From: Terriglobia bacterium
GTDB taxonomy: Bacteria; Acidobacteriota; Terriglobia; Acidiferrales; UBA7541
Direction of reading: 5' to 3'
Assembly: GCA_020073485.1 (NCBI GenBank)
Contig: JAIQFB010000004.1
Coordinates: 186,001-250,000 of the forward strand
Length of the DNA: 64,000 nucleotides
Shown here: positions 8,371 through 17,973 of the stretch, one piece after another
Numbering within the stretch: the first letter of the stretch is position 1
Layout of the letters: every line of letters begins with the position of its first letter
Notes under the pieces: generated by a model
The model's database searches: none
Told to the model about the DNA's origin: nothing
The model's input: the letters and a program-made list of their open reading frames with translations, nothing else
Position numbers and translations under genes: made by a program

Positions 8371-9585
8371 ATGATCAGACAGCCGAGCCGACGAACCCTG
8401 CTCAAATATGGTACAGCCGCGGCCGTATCCGTGGCGTTCGGCAAATTATCGATGGGGCAGGGTAAGAGCAGTTCCCACCAAAGAACCGTCGTGATCATGT
8501 TTGACGGTTTCGGGATCGACTATCTAGAGGGAAGCAGCATGCCCGTACTCAAGCAATGGGAACGCGACGGGATCTACAAACAGGTGTCGGGCGTGATGCC
8601 CTCAATTACCAATGTTAACAATGCTTCAATTTGTTGCGGTGCTTATCCAGAGGTTCACGGCATCACGGGAAACACCTATTTCGACGAAAAGCGCGGTGTC
8701 GAGGATTACATGGAATCCGCCGACCTTTTAGTCGCTCCCACGGTCATGGAGCGTGCCGGCCGTCAAGGCGTCAAGTCGGCGCTGCTTTCGAGCAAGGCCA
8801 AGACAGTCACCTTCCTATTGCGCAGCTGTGAAATTGTTCTTACGGCGGAGCAGCCTACGCCAGATTGGGTCCAAAAACTCGGCAACGCGCCACCGATTTA
8901 TAGCGCGGAGATCAATTACTGGTTGATGCGAGCGGCCATTGACGTCCTAAAAAATCGGCCGGACATTGGCGTCCTTTATGTCCATACAACGGACTATCCG
9001 ATGCACATGTGGGCTCCGGAGGCCAAGGAATCGCAAGAACACCTCGCGCGCATGGACGACCTGATTGGCCAAGCCATGAAAGCGGCTCCCGATGCCCAGT
9101 TTCTGCTCACCGCAGATCATGGCATGAACGCTAAAACCCTTTGCTGGGACCTCGAAAAAGTCTGTGCCCGTCAAGGAGTTCCGGTGCGAAAGGCTTTCTC
9201 CGCAGGTCGCGACCGCTACGTGAAACACAATCGAGGCTGCTCCGGAGCAGCCTATGTGTATGTCAAGACACCCAAGGATGTAAGCCGGGTTCACGAGATC
9301 CTCTCCCAGACGAAGGGATGCGAGCGCATTCTTATGCGCGATCAGGCGGCGCGAGAATACAAGCTAATGGCATCGCGGATTGGCGACCTGGTTGTGTGGG
9401 GTGACCGCGACACGGTGTTCGGAGAAATGGATGTGGAGCAGGAAAACTTCTCGAGCGGTCTACGTTCGCATGGGTCCTTGCACGAGTTGAACATGCCCCT
9501 ATTCGTCTATAATGCGAAAAACGCACCGGCCAGCGATTACTTCCGGCGCAATCTCGATCTGGCACGATGGATGTATCAAAGCTGA
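8371..9585 (+). CDS. Exported alkaline-phosphatase-superfamily hydrolase, phosphonoacetate hydrolase-like
   Basis: This is a 404-residue protein. I chose the ATG at 8371 because GGAGGAG precedes it and because it opens with a Tat-type signal (PSRRTLLKYG). The mature part follows phosphonoacetate hydrolase (PhnA) closely: metal Asp in VIMFDGFGID, nucleophile Thr in PSITNVNNAS, the NNAS...HGITGNTYFD segment, then HTTDYPMH, LTADHGM and RSHGSLHE for the remaining Zn ligands. PhnA splits phosphonoacetate into acetate and phosphate using two Zn ions. Characterised PhnA is cytoplasmic, so an exported version is unusual. It may act on a related phosphonate, phosphodiester or phosphate monoester. No phn genes adjoin it. 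It is convergent with the GGDEF gene. Confidence 0.75.
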   Translation: MIRQPSRRTLLKYGTAAAVSVAFGKLSMGQGKSSSHQRTVVIMFDGFGIDYLEGSSMPVLKQWERDGIYKQVSGVMPSITNVNNASICCGAYPEVHGITGNTYFDEKRGVEDYMESADLLVAPTVMERAGRQGVKSALLSSKAKTVTFLLRSCEIVLTAEQPTPDWVQKLGNAPPIYSAEINYWLMRAAIDVLKNRPDIGVLYVHTTDYPMHMWAPEAKESQEHLARMDDLIGQAMKAAPDAQFLLTADHGMNAKTLCWDLEKVCARQGVPVRKAFSAGRDRYVKHNRGCSGAAYVYVKTPKDVSRVHEILSQTKGCERILMRDQAAREYKLMASRIGDLVVWGDRDTVFGEMDVEQENFSSGLRSHGSLHELNMPLFVYNAKNAPASDYFRRNLDLARWMYQS

Positions 9586-9743
9586 AACAAGAAAACTATT
9601 TCAAATCCCCGCTTTGCAGAACGTAAAGATTCATTGGCTAAGAAGGGAACTCGCCGGTTCATTTGCCTGTACTCGTTTGCGAGGTAGCAAAGTCAGTGAC
9701 CAAGGGCTATCGACAAGAGCCTAAAGCGCTGAGGCCATATCGT

Positions 9744-11024
9744 CTAGACTGCTACGGACAGTTTCCGGCCGATACGACTCTTTGTCTCATAGAGGGCTTT
9801 GTCGGCCGCGCCCACTAAGGCTTCGAGTGTTTCTCCGTCCCGCGGAAAAACGGAGACGCCCACGCTCACGGAAAGAGGGGGCAGCTCCCCGTCTCCCACT
9901 ACGCGGTCGCAGATACGGCGTGCCACCTCTTGCGCCGCATTCAATCCGGTCTCGGGCAAAATAAGCGCGAACTCGTCTCCTCCGTACCGCGCGGCCGTAT
10001 CGATCGTGCGGGAATTCACGCGAAGCACGTTGGCGACTCGGCAGAGTGCTCTACTGCCTTCCAAGTGTCCGTAATTGTCGTTTATCTTTTTGAGTCCATC
10101 GAGGTCAAACAGTAAGAGAGAAAAAGCTCTCCCCGTGCGCCGAGACCGCTGGACCTCTCCTTCCAGCGCGTCTACCAGCCGCCTATAATTCGCCAAGCCA
10201 GTCAGAGGGTCGCTCACTGCCATCTGACGGACGTTTTCGAATAAGCGTATGTTGTCGAGAAGAGCGCCCCTCAGCAGGACCGTGTAACTGCTGAACTGAA
10301 GAATCTCTGCGAAGGCAAAGGGCGTATCCAGCCTATGCTCGGACTGGCTAGCAGCAAGGCAGCAGGCCACATTCAATCCAGCTGTAAGGTAGAGAGAACG
10401 ATCGAACGGAGAAGTAGTGTGCTTCAGCCGGCGATGATATCCAACCGTTGCGAGAAGAAAGAGTGTCGCTGAAAACAGATTCCCCGGGCGCGGAAAAGCT
10501 CCCCCCAGATGAACTACGATGTCGGCAGGCAGTCGTCCGTGGACAATGCTGAGTACCGATGCTGATAATACAACGATGGTAAGACCCGCAATTATTTCTC
10601 GGCCGGGGTTGCGTGCTTTGGGAAGCCTTTGCTCCACAACCAGGGCCGCCACGAGCAACACGGCCAGGAATGTCCGGCCAATCACCCAGGTTATTGGATC
10701 TCTCAAGCTTACGTCGGTATCCGGGATGCGGGGGGAAACGACACTGGAACTGACAAGAGTGATACCGACTATGGCGAAACCGCAGGCAAGGATGAGTGGA
10801 AGACGATCGCGCGTTCCCCGGAACCTCACTAGCGCGGAAACTCCGATAATGAGTGCAAGGAGGCCACTTGTAATCTGGAACTGCCCGAAAAGTAAAGGAT
10901 CAAGGTCGAGCTCAAAACGTCGCAGCGTCCAAGCCAGTGCCAAGGCGCTACTTTCCCCTGTCAGGAACAGCCAGACCGCTCCAGGTCCATTGAGGAAAGT
11001 CCAGATTCTTTCAGTTCTGGTCAT
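9744..11024 (-). CDS. Membrane-bound GGDEF diguanylate cyclase
   Basis: The 426-residue protein has about seven or eight predicted membrane helices (residues about 10-250), a MASE-like sensor region, followed by a GGDEF domain (about 265-426). The domain starts DPLTGLANYRRL and carries the intact active-site loop YGGDEFALILPE, so c-di-GMP synthesis is expected. A product-inhibition RxxD four residues before GGDEF is not obvious. A CRP/FNR-type palindrome lies about 100 bases upstream of the start (11122-11137), placed correctly for activation of a promoter reading into this gene. The ligand sensed by the membrane part is unknown. Confidence 0.88.
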   Translation of the reverse strand: MTRTERIWTFLNGPGAVWLFLTGESSALALAWTLRRFELDLDPLLFGQFQITSGLLALIIGVSALVRFRGTRDRLPLILACGFAIVGITLVSSSVVSPRIPDTDVSLRDPITWVIGRTFLAVLLVAALVVEQRLPKARNPGREIIAGLTIVVLSASVLSIVHGRLPADIVVHLGGAFPRPGNLFSATLFLLATVGYHRRLKHTTSPFDRSLYLTAGLNVACCLAASQSEHRLDTPFAFAEILQFSSYTVLLRGALLDNIRLFENVRQMAVSDPLTGLANYRRLVDALEGEVQRSRRTGRAFSLLLFDLDGLKKINDNYGHLEGSRALCRVANVLRVNSRTIDTAARYGGDEFALILPETGLNAAQEVARRICDRVVGDGELPPLSVSVGVSVFPRDGETLEALVGAADKALYETKSRIGRKLSVAV

Positions 11025-11121
11025 ACACAGCTCCCACGCTCTGTGGGTCTCTCTTAATTAAGATTACGTCCAATTGCTGCCCCATGCGAACTCTGATATC
11101 TAAATTCGTTTCCTATCGAGC

Positions 11122-11137
11122 AGTGATCTGGATCACT
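11122..11137 (-). promoter_or_regulatory. CRP/FNR-type palindrome AGTGATCTGGATCACT
   Basis: The arms AGTGATC and GATCACT are perfectly paired around TG, close to the CRP/FNR core GTGAT-N4-ATCAC. Reading toward the GGDEF gene, a TAGATA-type -10 lies about 30 bases from the site centre. That puts the site near -40, the class II activator position. Related sites occur at 56643, 56739 and 59809. Confidence 0.65.
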
Positions 11138-11815
11138 TGTTTTCTATGCGAAGAAAAGTGCTTTTCCATGGCTAATTTGGATAAGTCGCTGACCTGATGG
11201 AGTTTTTGTACCACGCGAGTGAGAGAGTTTGCCGGAATCCGATTTCAATCAGTGACCAAAAGTCTCCGAGTTTCTTCCCAGCCGTTGTCGAGAAAAGAGG
11301 GAACAATTGGGGAACAATTAAGTTTCTCTGCCTTACTTTTCACGACTTTAGATTCCCCAACATCCCTCCTAACTCCTTGAAACTACGTTATTATCATACA
11401 TTCGATCCCCGCCGCCTAAAATTAGGTTGTGAAAAAGGGGCGGACCTTTTTATTTATTTTTTCCGCACCCAGCGATGGATCGAGAAGTCCAAGTAACGGT
11501 CTCTCGAGAGAGGAAAAGGCACTGGCCCAGGCCGTTGAGGTCCAAACCATACGCCCATCAAGTACTTCACCTTCGGTAAAATCCAGACTTCGTTCTGTTG
11601 AATGGCGTGCGCAGGTTCACGTATATTCAACGTTCACGACGTGCACCGCGTTCACGGTTTTCTTTGTCCGGCAACCTCTTCACCCGCACGATCCATGTGC
11701 CGTTGCAACCTGACCCTTTGGCCAGGTCAACAAAAAGAACCACTCATACGTTTTTCTCTGCCCTCCTTGTTGGTCATACCCTAGACTTTAAGAACCAGCC
11801 AGAGAGTAGAACACA
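11138..11815. other. Intergenic, no supported gene
   Basis: About 680 bases between divergent genes. Small ORFs (11197-11496, 11429-11713, 11598-11837) show no domain, no conserved composition and no ribosome site. The AT-rich stretch around 11360-11470 is the most likely promoter zone for the downstream membrane protein. Confidence 0.4.
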
Positions 11816-13747
11816 GTGCATCTTCTTGATTCCATAATTGCGTTTGCGGCAGTAATGCTGGTCGCCAGTTTGATCGTTACAGCCGGGACCCAGTTAATCA
11901 TCAGCTTACTCGGCCTGCGCGGTGCCAACTTGCGTAGAAGCCTTGCCGACCTATTTGAAACCGCGTGTGACGATGGAGACGCCAAGCGCTATGGCAAGAT
12001 CATTGCCCGCAGGGTTTTGCGTCACCCGCTCATTTCCGGGTCCGTGTTTTCTCGCTTCGGCATTCGAATAGATGAACTTCCATTCGTTCCGGAGGATGCA
12101 GCAGGAAAACTTCGGTGGGTCGGTAGCGGAATCCCATTTCAGCCCTGGCTATTGGGCGCGCTGGGCGGCTTCTTCGTCTGGCCCGCCACTCTGGCGACCA
12201 TTGAGCGCCTCTCGTCTCTAGATATTTGCACACTCTCAAGCACTGTCACCACCTATGTGCCTTTCCTTAGTTTCTGCGAACATCCCTGGCGCACTGGCGC
12301 TATCGTCGGTGCAGTTCTCGGAGGACTTATCAGTCGCTGGCGATTAGCCACGTCTGTTCGCGCCGATGAACTCGTCGCCGTGCTAGAGAAACTTTCGACA
12401 CCACCGGGCGGCTCATTGCCGGACCCTGCGCAGCGAGCGATGCTCGTAATCGCTGGCGAGGCGCAGAGCGGACCACGCCTCAAAATAAATTCTACGGCCG
12501 CGGAGTTTGCCAAATTTGTGCAGGAACTGCCGGAGAACGACGAAGATGACATGGCCGTCGTCGTAGAGAAGACAGCAAAACAGGTCTCGAGACAATTTGA
12601 ACCGCGGCTGGAAGGGTTGAACTCCTGGTTCGATCATGCCATGGACAGGGCCTCGCAACGGTTCACCCTGCAAGCCCGTGTGATAACGGTTGTCCTCTCT
12701 CTGGTACTCGTCCTTGCCGCGCATCTGGACGCCATCCGTCTATTCCGGATGCTCTCTTCTGACACACAGGTGCGAGCTCAGCTAACTGGCAGCGCAGATG
12801 CCATCACGAAACAGGCCGGACAACTTTCGCGGACGCGTGAGGATGGAACAAGCAGAGAAGTTGTGCCCGATATATATCGCAAGGCTATGGTGGAAGTTTT
12901 GCAGCCTATTACTATCAGTGTAGACCAAACAAAATCAAAGTCGCGCCATACCTCGCGCCACATCGCTACACCTGCGCCTACCGCTTCTCAGTTGGTGGCC
13001 GGTGGTAGTTTAGCGGAATCGCCGGATGGCGTTCGGGCAGCCATTCAGGTACCCGTTGATGGTGCATTCGTCCCGCCCAGTTTTCAGCCTGCACCCGAAC
13101 CTCCTGTAAAAGAACCATGGCATAAGTCTTCAAGCTCATCGAAAGCGAAGTCGCCAGGAACCGAGGTAGAAAAATCCACGGCGGCGCTCGCCGAAGATAG
13201 AGCCACGCTGGAGGCGAAATCACGGGCGAGCAAAGCGCTGGAGACCACATCAGGGTTTACCAGCAGGGAAGGCGCAGTTTCTTGGCTTCGCGGCACTTTA
13301 GGTTCGGATCCTGCCTTCGAAAATTTGGTTGCTAATTACGAACAGGCGGTCAACGCCCAGCTTGTGAGCGATGCCGACAAGTTGATCGACCATTCCGCTT
13401 CACTGAAATACGATCTCGCGCGCTCGGAGTTGCAGTTGGTCCCCGAAAAATGGCAGGGTTGGAAACCGACGGGCAATGAACTCCCGGGCTTTCTGGTCGC
13501 CTTGGCACTACTTAGTCTGGGTGCCCCGGTCTGTTACAACTTGTTGCGGACTATTTCCAGCCTTCGCCCACTTTCGTCGACAGGCACGATCATCCATCCA
13601 GATAGGCGAATTCGGCGTGAAGATCGTCTATATCCACAAATGCGAGAGCAAGTAAGACCCCAAACAAGAGCGCAAGTGAAAGTGCCGGAAAAGACGGATG
13701 ACGAGCGGCAGCCTGCATCGGCTGGGCACATCGACAGCCTGCTCTAG
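11816..13747 (+). CDS. Large membrane protein of unknown function
   Basis: The 643-residue protein starts at a GTG (11816), with the first membrane helix immediately after (residues about 5-32). Further hydrophobic segments lie near 96-116, 158-175 and 280-305, with a final helix near 565-590. Between them are a soluble region rich in charged residues (about 190-280), a long Pro/Ser/Lys-rich stretch (about 370-460) and an Ala/Glu-rich helical stretch (about 440-480). The C-terminus is basic. I recognise no family. The pattern of membrane anchors around a large variable domain suggests an envelope-associated scaffold, but no function can be inferred. The FucP-like fragment follows at once. Confidence 0.7.
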   Translation: MHLLDSIIAFAAVMLVASLIVTAGTQLIISLLGLRGANLRRSLADLFETACDDGDAKRYGKIIARRVLRHPLISGSVFSRFGIRIDELPFVPEDAAGKLRWVGSGIPFQPWLLGALGGFFVWPATLATIERLSSLDICTLSSTVTTYVPFLSFCEHPWRTGAIVGAVLGGLISRWRLATSVRADELVAVLEKLSTPPGGSLPDPAQRAMLVIAGEAQSGPRLKINSTAAEFAKFVQELPENDEDDMAVVVEKTAKQVSRQFEPRLEGLNSWFDHAMDRASQRFTLQARVITVVLSLVLVLAAHLDAIRLFRMLSSDTQVRAQLTGSADAITKQAGQLSRTREDGTSREVVPDIYRKAMVEVLQPITISVDQTKSKSRHTSRHIATPAPTASQLVAGGSLAESPDGVRAAIQVPVDGAFVPPSFQPAPEPPVKEPWHKSSSSSKAKSPGTEVEKSTAALAEDRATLEAKSRASKALETTSGFTSREGAVSWLRGTLGSDPAFENLVANYEQAVNAQLVSDADKLIDHSASLKYDLARSELQLVPEKWQGWKPTGNELPGFLVALALLSLGAPVCYNLLRTISSLRPLSSTGTIIHPDRRIRREDRLYPQMREQVRPQTRAQVKVPEKTDDERQPASAGHIDSLL

Positions 13748-13814
13748 ATGGCAAGTATCCAGCGCTCGCGAGGGCGATTTACTCTTCATTTCGATCAACG
13801 TACACGACACCCAA

Positions 13815-14045
13815 GGCTTGGGACCGCTGACCGGCAAAGGGTCGGGTTTGCTCGTTGCCTCCATCGTCGGCGGCGCAATTATTCCAGAACTTCAAGGAAT
13901 ATTCGCTGACCGTATAGGCATCCAGCACGCTTTTATTCTGCCGGCAATCTGCTACCTGTATATCCTGTATTTTGCGGCTGCGTGCACTCGCACGCACAAG
14001 GGAGCAGGATCAGAGATTGATTTAGGATCATTGAAGATTCTTTGA
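13815..14045 (+). pseudogene. C-terminal remnant of a FucP-like sugar:H+ symporter
   Basis: The frame reads GKGSGLLVASIVGGAIIPEL, then a GIFADRIGIQHAFILPAICY-type segment. This matches the last two membrane helices of the L-fucose/glucose permease branch of the major facilitator superfamily. The first ten or so helices are missing. Upstream, the frame runs into unrelated sequence overlapping the end of the previous gene. It ends 49 bases before the next, intact MFS gene, which is from a different subfamily. Confidence 0.65.
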
Positions 14046-14094
14046 ACTAGCATGAATCGTGGTACAACGCTCCGGGCAAGTCTAGGAGAGTGGA

Positions 14095-15381
14095 ATGACC
14101 TACAAGCGTGAGTTCTACGGCTGGACGCTGGTAGGCGTTCTTTTTTCACTGGATTTTCTTAACATGGGCTTCCCTTATTTCGGCGGGGCCGTGATCAATA
14201 CCTACATGCTGAAAGAAATCAGCATGAGCCGCAGTATGTTCGGTCTTGGCTTCACCTTGGCGAACTTGTGCATCGGGCTGCCTTCGGTGATCGTGGCCTC
14301 CTCTATTATCAGGTTGGGGATCAAGTGGACCTTCGGCATCGGGTCAGCGTTTCTCCTGATCGGTGCAGTGTGGTTGGCCTTCTTCACTACGCAACCTTGG
14401 CAGTACCTTGTGGGTTTCGGCGTCATCATCGGAACTGGTATCTGCTTTAGCACAATCGTACCCGTGACCACAACCATCACGCGTTGGTTCCGGCGCTACC
14501 GTGGAAGAGCAATGGCCATTCCCTTGAGTGCTTCGGGCTTTGCCGGGTTCATCGGGTCACCATTAATCAATAAGATTCTCACCGCGAACGGCGGCAACTG
14601 GCGCCAAGCCTGGGAGACGGTCGCCGGAATTGCAGTCCTTTCCGGAATTATTGCCTTTCTATTCGTGAAGGAACGTCCGGAGGATCTGGGACAAGTGGTG
14701 GATGGTATCGTGGAGGACCTCGAGTCAGCCCGCTCGACCGCAAACGAATCGTTGATCACTCGGCATGAATGGACGCCTGCCGAGGCCATGAAGACGACTT
14801 CCTACTGGATGATTGTCATTGGCGGTGTCGCCTCTCAGTTCCCCTATTTCTTTTTTGTAGCCCATGGAATTCTACATATGAAAGGATCAGGTTTGAGTGC
14901 GGCGACTGCTGCCTGGGCCATGGGGCTTTTCACGATGGGAGCGATTTTGGGGAGACAAATCGGCGGATGGTTAATGGACAAAATGCCCGCGCGCTACGCG
15001 TTCATTTCCGGATTATGCTGTTATTTCGCCGGTTCGCTTCTGGCGCTGCGAATCCATTCGGACACGCTCGCAATCGCCTTTGCCGCCGCGATTTTTTACG
15101 GAATAGCTTTCGGCTGGACGTTCATCTGCATGAATACAGCGACGGCCCACTTCTTTGGACCCGCGGCGTATCCTAAATTGAACGGATTGAACTTGCTGAT
15201 CGGAGGTTTGATAAGTTCGCCGGCGGGGTTCGTCGGCGGCAAATTGTTCGACGTATACCGGAGCTACGCGTTTGGCTTTGCACTCAACATGGTCATCGTC
15301 GCGATCGGCATCACCGCTCTCGCATTTGCCACGGCTCCGAAGCCGAAAAGCGAAAGCATCACCACGGGCACGGCAACATAG
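14095..15381 (+). CDS. MFS transporter, oxalate/formate- or monocarboxylate-type
   Basis: The 428-residue protein has 12 predicted membrane helices in two halves separated by a charged loop (residues about 195-225). The start at 14095 has GGAGAG 5-10 bases upstream. The N-terminal YGWTLVGVLF and the helix 4-5 pattern WFRRYRGRAMAIPLSASGFA resemble the OFA/monocarboxylate branch, which moves small organic or aromatic acids with protons. It stands at the head of the catabolic island and is convergent with the decarboxylase pair, so uptake of an aromatic or oxo acid is a reasonable inference. The substrate cannot be read from sequence. Confidence 0.82.
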   Translation: MTYKREFYGWTLVGVLFSLDFLNMGFPYFGGAVINTYMLKEISMSRSMFGLGFTLANLCIGLPSVIVASSIIRLGIKWTFGIGSAFLLIGAVWLAFFTTQPWQYLVGFGVIIGTGICFSTIVPVTTTITRWFRRYRGRAMAIPLSASGFAGFIGSPLINKILTANGGNWRQAWETVAGIAVLSGIIAFLFVKERPEDLGQVVDGIVEDLESARSTANESLITRHEWTPAEAMKTTSYWMIVIGGVASQFPYFFFVAHGILHMKGSGLSAATAAWAMGLFTMGAILGRQIGGWLMDKMPARYAFISGLCCYFAGSLLALRIHSDTLAIAFAAAIFYGIAFGWTFICMNTATAHFFGPAAYPKLNGLNLLIGGLISSPAGFVGGKLFDVYRSYAFGFALNMVIVAIGITALAFATAPKPKSESITTGTAT

Positions 15382-15429
15382 AGAAAATGGGGCGAAATTG
15401 AAATCGCATTGGGGTGAAGCAAATGTCGG

Positions 15430-16005
15430 CTAGCGCCTCGCGAGCGATTGGCAGTGGCGTGCAAATTGAAAACGATTTTCGAGCAGCCCAAGGTCGGTCA
15501 GCCAGTCGGATGGCCCTGAAGTATCGACATGTGCAACCAGGAAGGTCAGATTGCTCGAATCGAGCGCGGATGCAAACGCAGTTTGAAATTCCTCGACGCT
15601 GCGAGCGGAGCCGGTATTAGGAATGCCCGAAGCGCGCGCCACGCCTTCAAGATCTGCGCCCTGCGCCGTCGCCGTCGGAGAACCGCCGGCAGACAAATAG
15701 CTTTGATTGTCGAAGACCACGTGCACGATATTGCTGGCTCCGGAATGCGCCATGGTCGAAAGTGTGCCCAGGTTCATCAGCAGCGAACCGTCGCCGTCGA
15801 GAACAACAATCTTTTGCTCCGGCAAGCTAACCGCCAGTCCCAGTCCGATCGAGCTCGCCAGGCCCATGGCGTGCTGCAAATAGAAAAAGTTTGGCCGGTG
15901 CCCAATCGCCTGCAACTCGATCGCAACCGCTCCCATGATCGTCACCACGACGCGCTTCTCGAGTTGCGGGTAGACTGCGCGAAGACATTCGATGCGCTTC
16001 ATCAC
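15430..16005 (-). CDS. TPP-dependent decarboxylase, C-terminal (beta) subunit, sulfopyruvate/phosphonopyruvate decarboxylase type
   Basis: The 191-residue protein corresponds to the PP domain of TPP decarboxylases. It has the metal-diphosphate motif LDGDGSLLMN with the paired Asn about 25 residues later (VVFDNQSY). The family partner, the Pyr domain, is encoded by the gene just upstream, and the two overlap in ATGA. Split enzymes of this type (ComDE and relatives) decarboxylate sulfopyruvate or phosphonopyruvate, and unsplit relatives act on benzoylformate-like 2-oxo acids. In an aromatic island an aryl 2-oxo acid is also possible. The actual substrate is unknown. Confidence 0.82.
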   Translation of the reverse strand: MMKRIECLRAVYPQLEKRVVVTIMGAVAIELQAIGHRPNFFYLQHAMGLASSIGLGLAVSLPEQKIVVLDGDGSLLMNLGTLSTMAHSGASNIVHVVFDNQSYLSAGGSPTATAQGADLEGVARASGIPNTGSARSVEEFQTAFASALDSSNLTFLVAHVDTSGPSDWLTDLGLLENRFQFARHCQSLARR

Positions 16006-16514
16006 GCCTCCATCATCAGTTCGTACTTAAGCAGGAGTGCAACTGGCAACAGGCTGGCATCGGCCAACGCTTGCGCGTCTCGCACGCGCCGCTCCAGACT
16101 TTCGGGGGAATCCAGTATCGTGTAGGGAATCCGGAGAGTTTGCAGCAGCGGCTCGGTGACCGTGCCACCGGGAGTATGCCACGGATAAGTATCCCCGAAA
16201 GTACCGCGGTAGGCGATGAACATCATCATCGGCACCTTATACAGGTGCGCCAGCGAAACAATGGGGTTCACGGCAGCGAGAAAGCCATGATTGGGAACCA
16301 GCATGGCCGACTTCATTCCGGCAATATGTGCTCCGGCGGAAATACCGACGCATTCCTCTTCCTTGGCCACCCGAATGAGCCTTATCCCGGGGTCGTCCCC
16401 AATCATGCGGATCACAGGGACCAACCAGGACTCCGGCAGAGCCGACACAACTTGAATGCCGCAGGCTTTCAGGGTTTGGTGAAGCAGGCGGGAATTGGTT
16501 TCTGACACGGGCAT
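16002..16514 (-). CDS. TPP-dependent decarboxylase, N-terminal (alpha) subunit
   Basis: The 170-residue protein is the Pyr domain partner of the preceding entry. It keeps the Glu that activates the cofactor (VAKEEECVGISAGAHIAG, around residue 52) and the PNHGFL and GTFGDTYPWHTPGG loops seen in ComD-like proteins. The start at 16514 has GGAG 8 bases upstream. The stop overlaps the start of the beta subunit by four bases, so translation is probably coupled. Active enzyme requires both chains, because the cofactor sits at their interface. About 280 bases without a gene separate it from the end of pobA, so it may belong to a separate transcript. Confidence 0.82.
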   Translation of the reverse strand: MPVSETNSRLLHQTLKACGIQVVSALPESWLVPVIRMIGDDPGIRLIRVAKEEECVGISAGAHIAGMKSAMLVPNHGFLAAVNPIVSLAHLYKVPMMMFIAYRGTFGDTYPWHTPGGTVTEPLLQTLRIPYTILDSPESLERRVRDAQALADASLLPVALLLKYELMMEA

Positions 16515-16797
16515 TGTGCTGCTCCTTCAAGCACTGCGTCCGGTTGCAGAGCGCCGGATCCGGAGATTAAGTATTTAATTCCCGTTAACGCGGCATGAGA
16601 GCAAACCGGAAATTCTATTTTTATCTTCTCGGGCGACCAGCAACATACAACTGACCGGCATAGATTACAATGCGAGCTATTTCTGCGCTCCTAAAACTTC
16701 TCGCGCAGAGTAACAGTATCTCTGTTTTCTGTGGGATGGACTCCCAGTTGCAGCGGCAGTTATGCGTGGAACGACGATGTGGAGAAAAAATTCTCCA

Positions 16798-17973
16798 TCA
16801 TGCTTCAAAGGGCATCCCGCCATATTGTTCCGCCAGCGAGGCTTGGGCATGTTCCGAGGCGGTGAGATAGTCAAATTGACTTTGGCGGGCTCGCTCGTCG
16901 AACTGAGTATCGTCCGGAAATCGGTGTAATAGCATCGTCAGCCACCAGGACAGGCGCGTAGCACCCCACACGCGGCGCAACGCCATGTCGGAATAGCAAT
17001 CGAGATAGTGAGTTGTGCCCGTTTGATACTTCTCCGTCAAAGCGCGTGACAAATAGAAAACATCCGATACAGCCAGGTTCAAACCCTTTGCGCCCGTCGG
17101 CGGGACAATGTGCGCCGCGTCCCCTGCAAGAAACAGGCGGCCGTACCGCATCGGCTCAGCCACAAAGCTGCGCAGCGGCGCAATCGATTTTTCGATCGAC
17201 GGACCGGTGACAATCTGCTCGGCCATGTCCTTTGGACATCGCGCTTTCAATTCTTGCCAGAAGCGTTCATCCGGCCAATCCTCCAGCTTGGTGTCAATGT
17301 CACACTGGATGTAGTAGCGGCTGAGCATCGGACTTCGCTGGGACGCGAGGGCAAATCCGCGCTCATGGTAGCAATAGCAAATGTCTGGAAATGGAGGAGT
17401 CTCTGACATAATGCTCAGCCAGCCGAACGGATAGACTTTCTCGAATGTTCGCAGCTGGGAGGCCGGGATCGATTGGCGGCTTACGCCGTGATAACCGTCG
17501 CAGCCGGCGACATAGTCGCAGTCGATCCGGTGGATTTGCCCCTTGTTTTCATAGGTCACGTGCGCGTGGGTGGACGTCAAATCGTGCAATTGGACATTGC
17601 TCGCTTCGTCGATGATCTTTCCGCGCCGGGCATCTCGCGCCGCATAGAGGTCTTCGGTGATTGCGGTTTGGCCATAAGCCATCATCAACTTGCCCGTGAA
17701 CTTCTTCGTGTTGATGAAGAACCGTTCCCGTCCCTGCCACGCGATTGCCGCCCCATTATGGGGATGGCCTTCACGATCCATACGCTCGCCGAGTCCGACG
17801 GCGCGCAGTAGCTCAACTGTTCCGGTCTCCAACACCCCTGCGCGAATCCGCCGAAGGACATGCTGGCGGCTGTGCCGTTCGAGCACAATGCTATCGATGC
17901 CATTTCGATCGAGGATGTGGGAGAGAAGCAGTCCAGCCGGCCCGCCACCGATGATTGCCACTTGTGTTCGCAT
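16798..17973 (-). CDS. pobA: 4-hydroxybenzoate 3-monooxygenase
   Basis: The 391-residue flavoprotein converts 4-hydroxybenzoate to protocatechuate with NAD(P)H and O2. It has the N-terminal FAD fold (QVAIIGGGPAGLLLSHIL) and the substrate-domain segment matching Pseudomonas PobA (SRYYIQC then LEDWPDERFWQEL). It also has the second flavin motif GDAAHIVPPTGAKGLNLA. Full length is about 390 in the family. I chose the ATG at 17973 because the FAD motif begins there. A longer in-frame ORF to 18096 adds a non-conserved tail, and an ATG at 17985 is an alternative. It diverges from the amidohydrolase gene, so the 389-base gap between them should hold shared control sites. Confidence 0.93.
   Translation of the reverse strand: MRTQVAIIGGGPAGLLLSHILDRNGIDSIVLERHSRQHVLRRIRAGVLETGTVELLRAVGLGERMDREGHPHNGAAIAWQGRERFFINTKKFTGKLMMAYGQTAITEDLYAARDARRGKIIDEASNVQLHDLTSTHAHVTYENKGQIHRIDCDYVAGCDGYHGVSRQSIPASQLRTFEKVYPFGWLSIMSETPPFPDICYCYHERGFALASQRSPMLSRYYIQCDIDTKLEDWPDERFWQELKARCPKDMAEQIVTGPSIEKSIAPLRSFVAEPMRYGRLFLAGDAAHIVPPTGAKGLNLAVSDVFYLSRALTEKYQTGTTHYLDCYSDMALRRVWGATRLSWWLTMLLHRFPDDTQFDERARQSQFDYLTASEHAQASLAEQYGGMPFEA

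Noticed and set aside
8061-8498. 145-codon minus ORF overlapping the start of the phosphonoacetate-hydrolase-like gene
   Set aside because: It covers a gene start with a good ribosome site and signal peptide on the other strand and has no domain.
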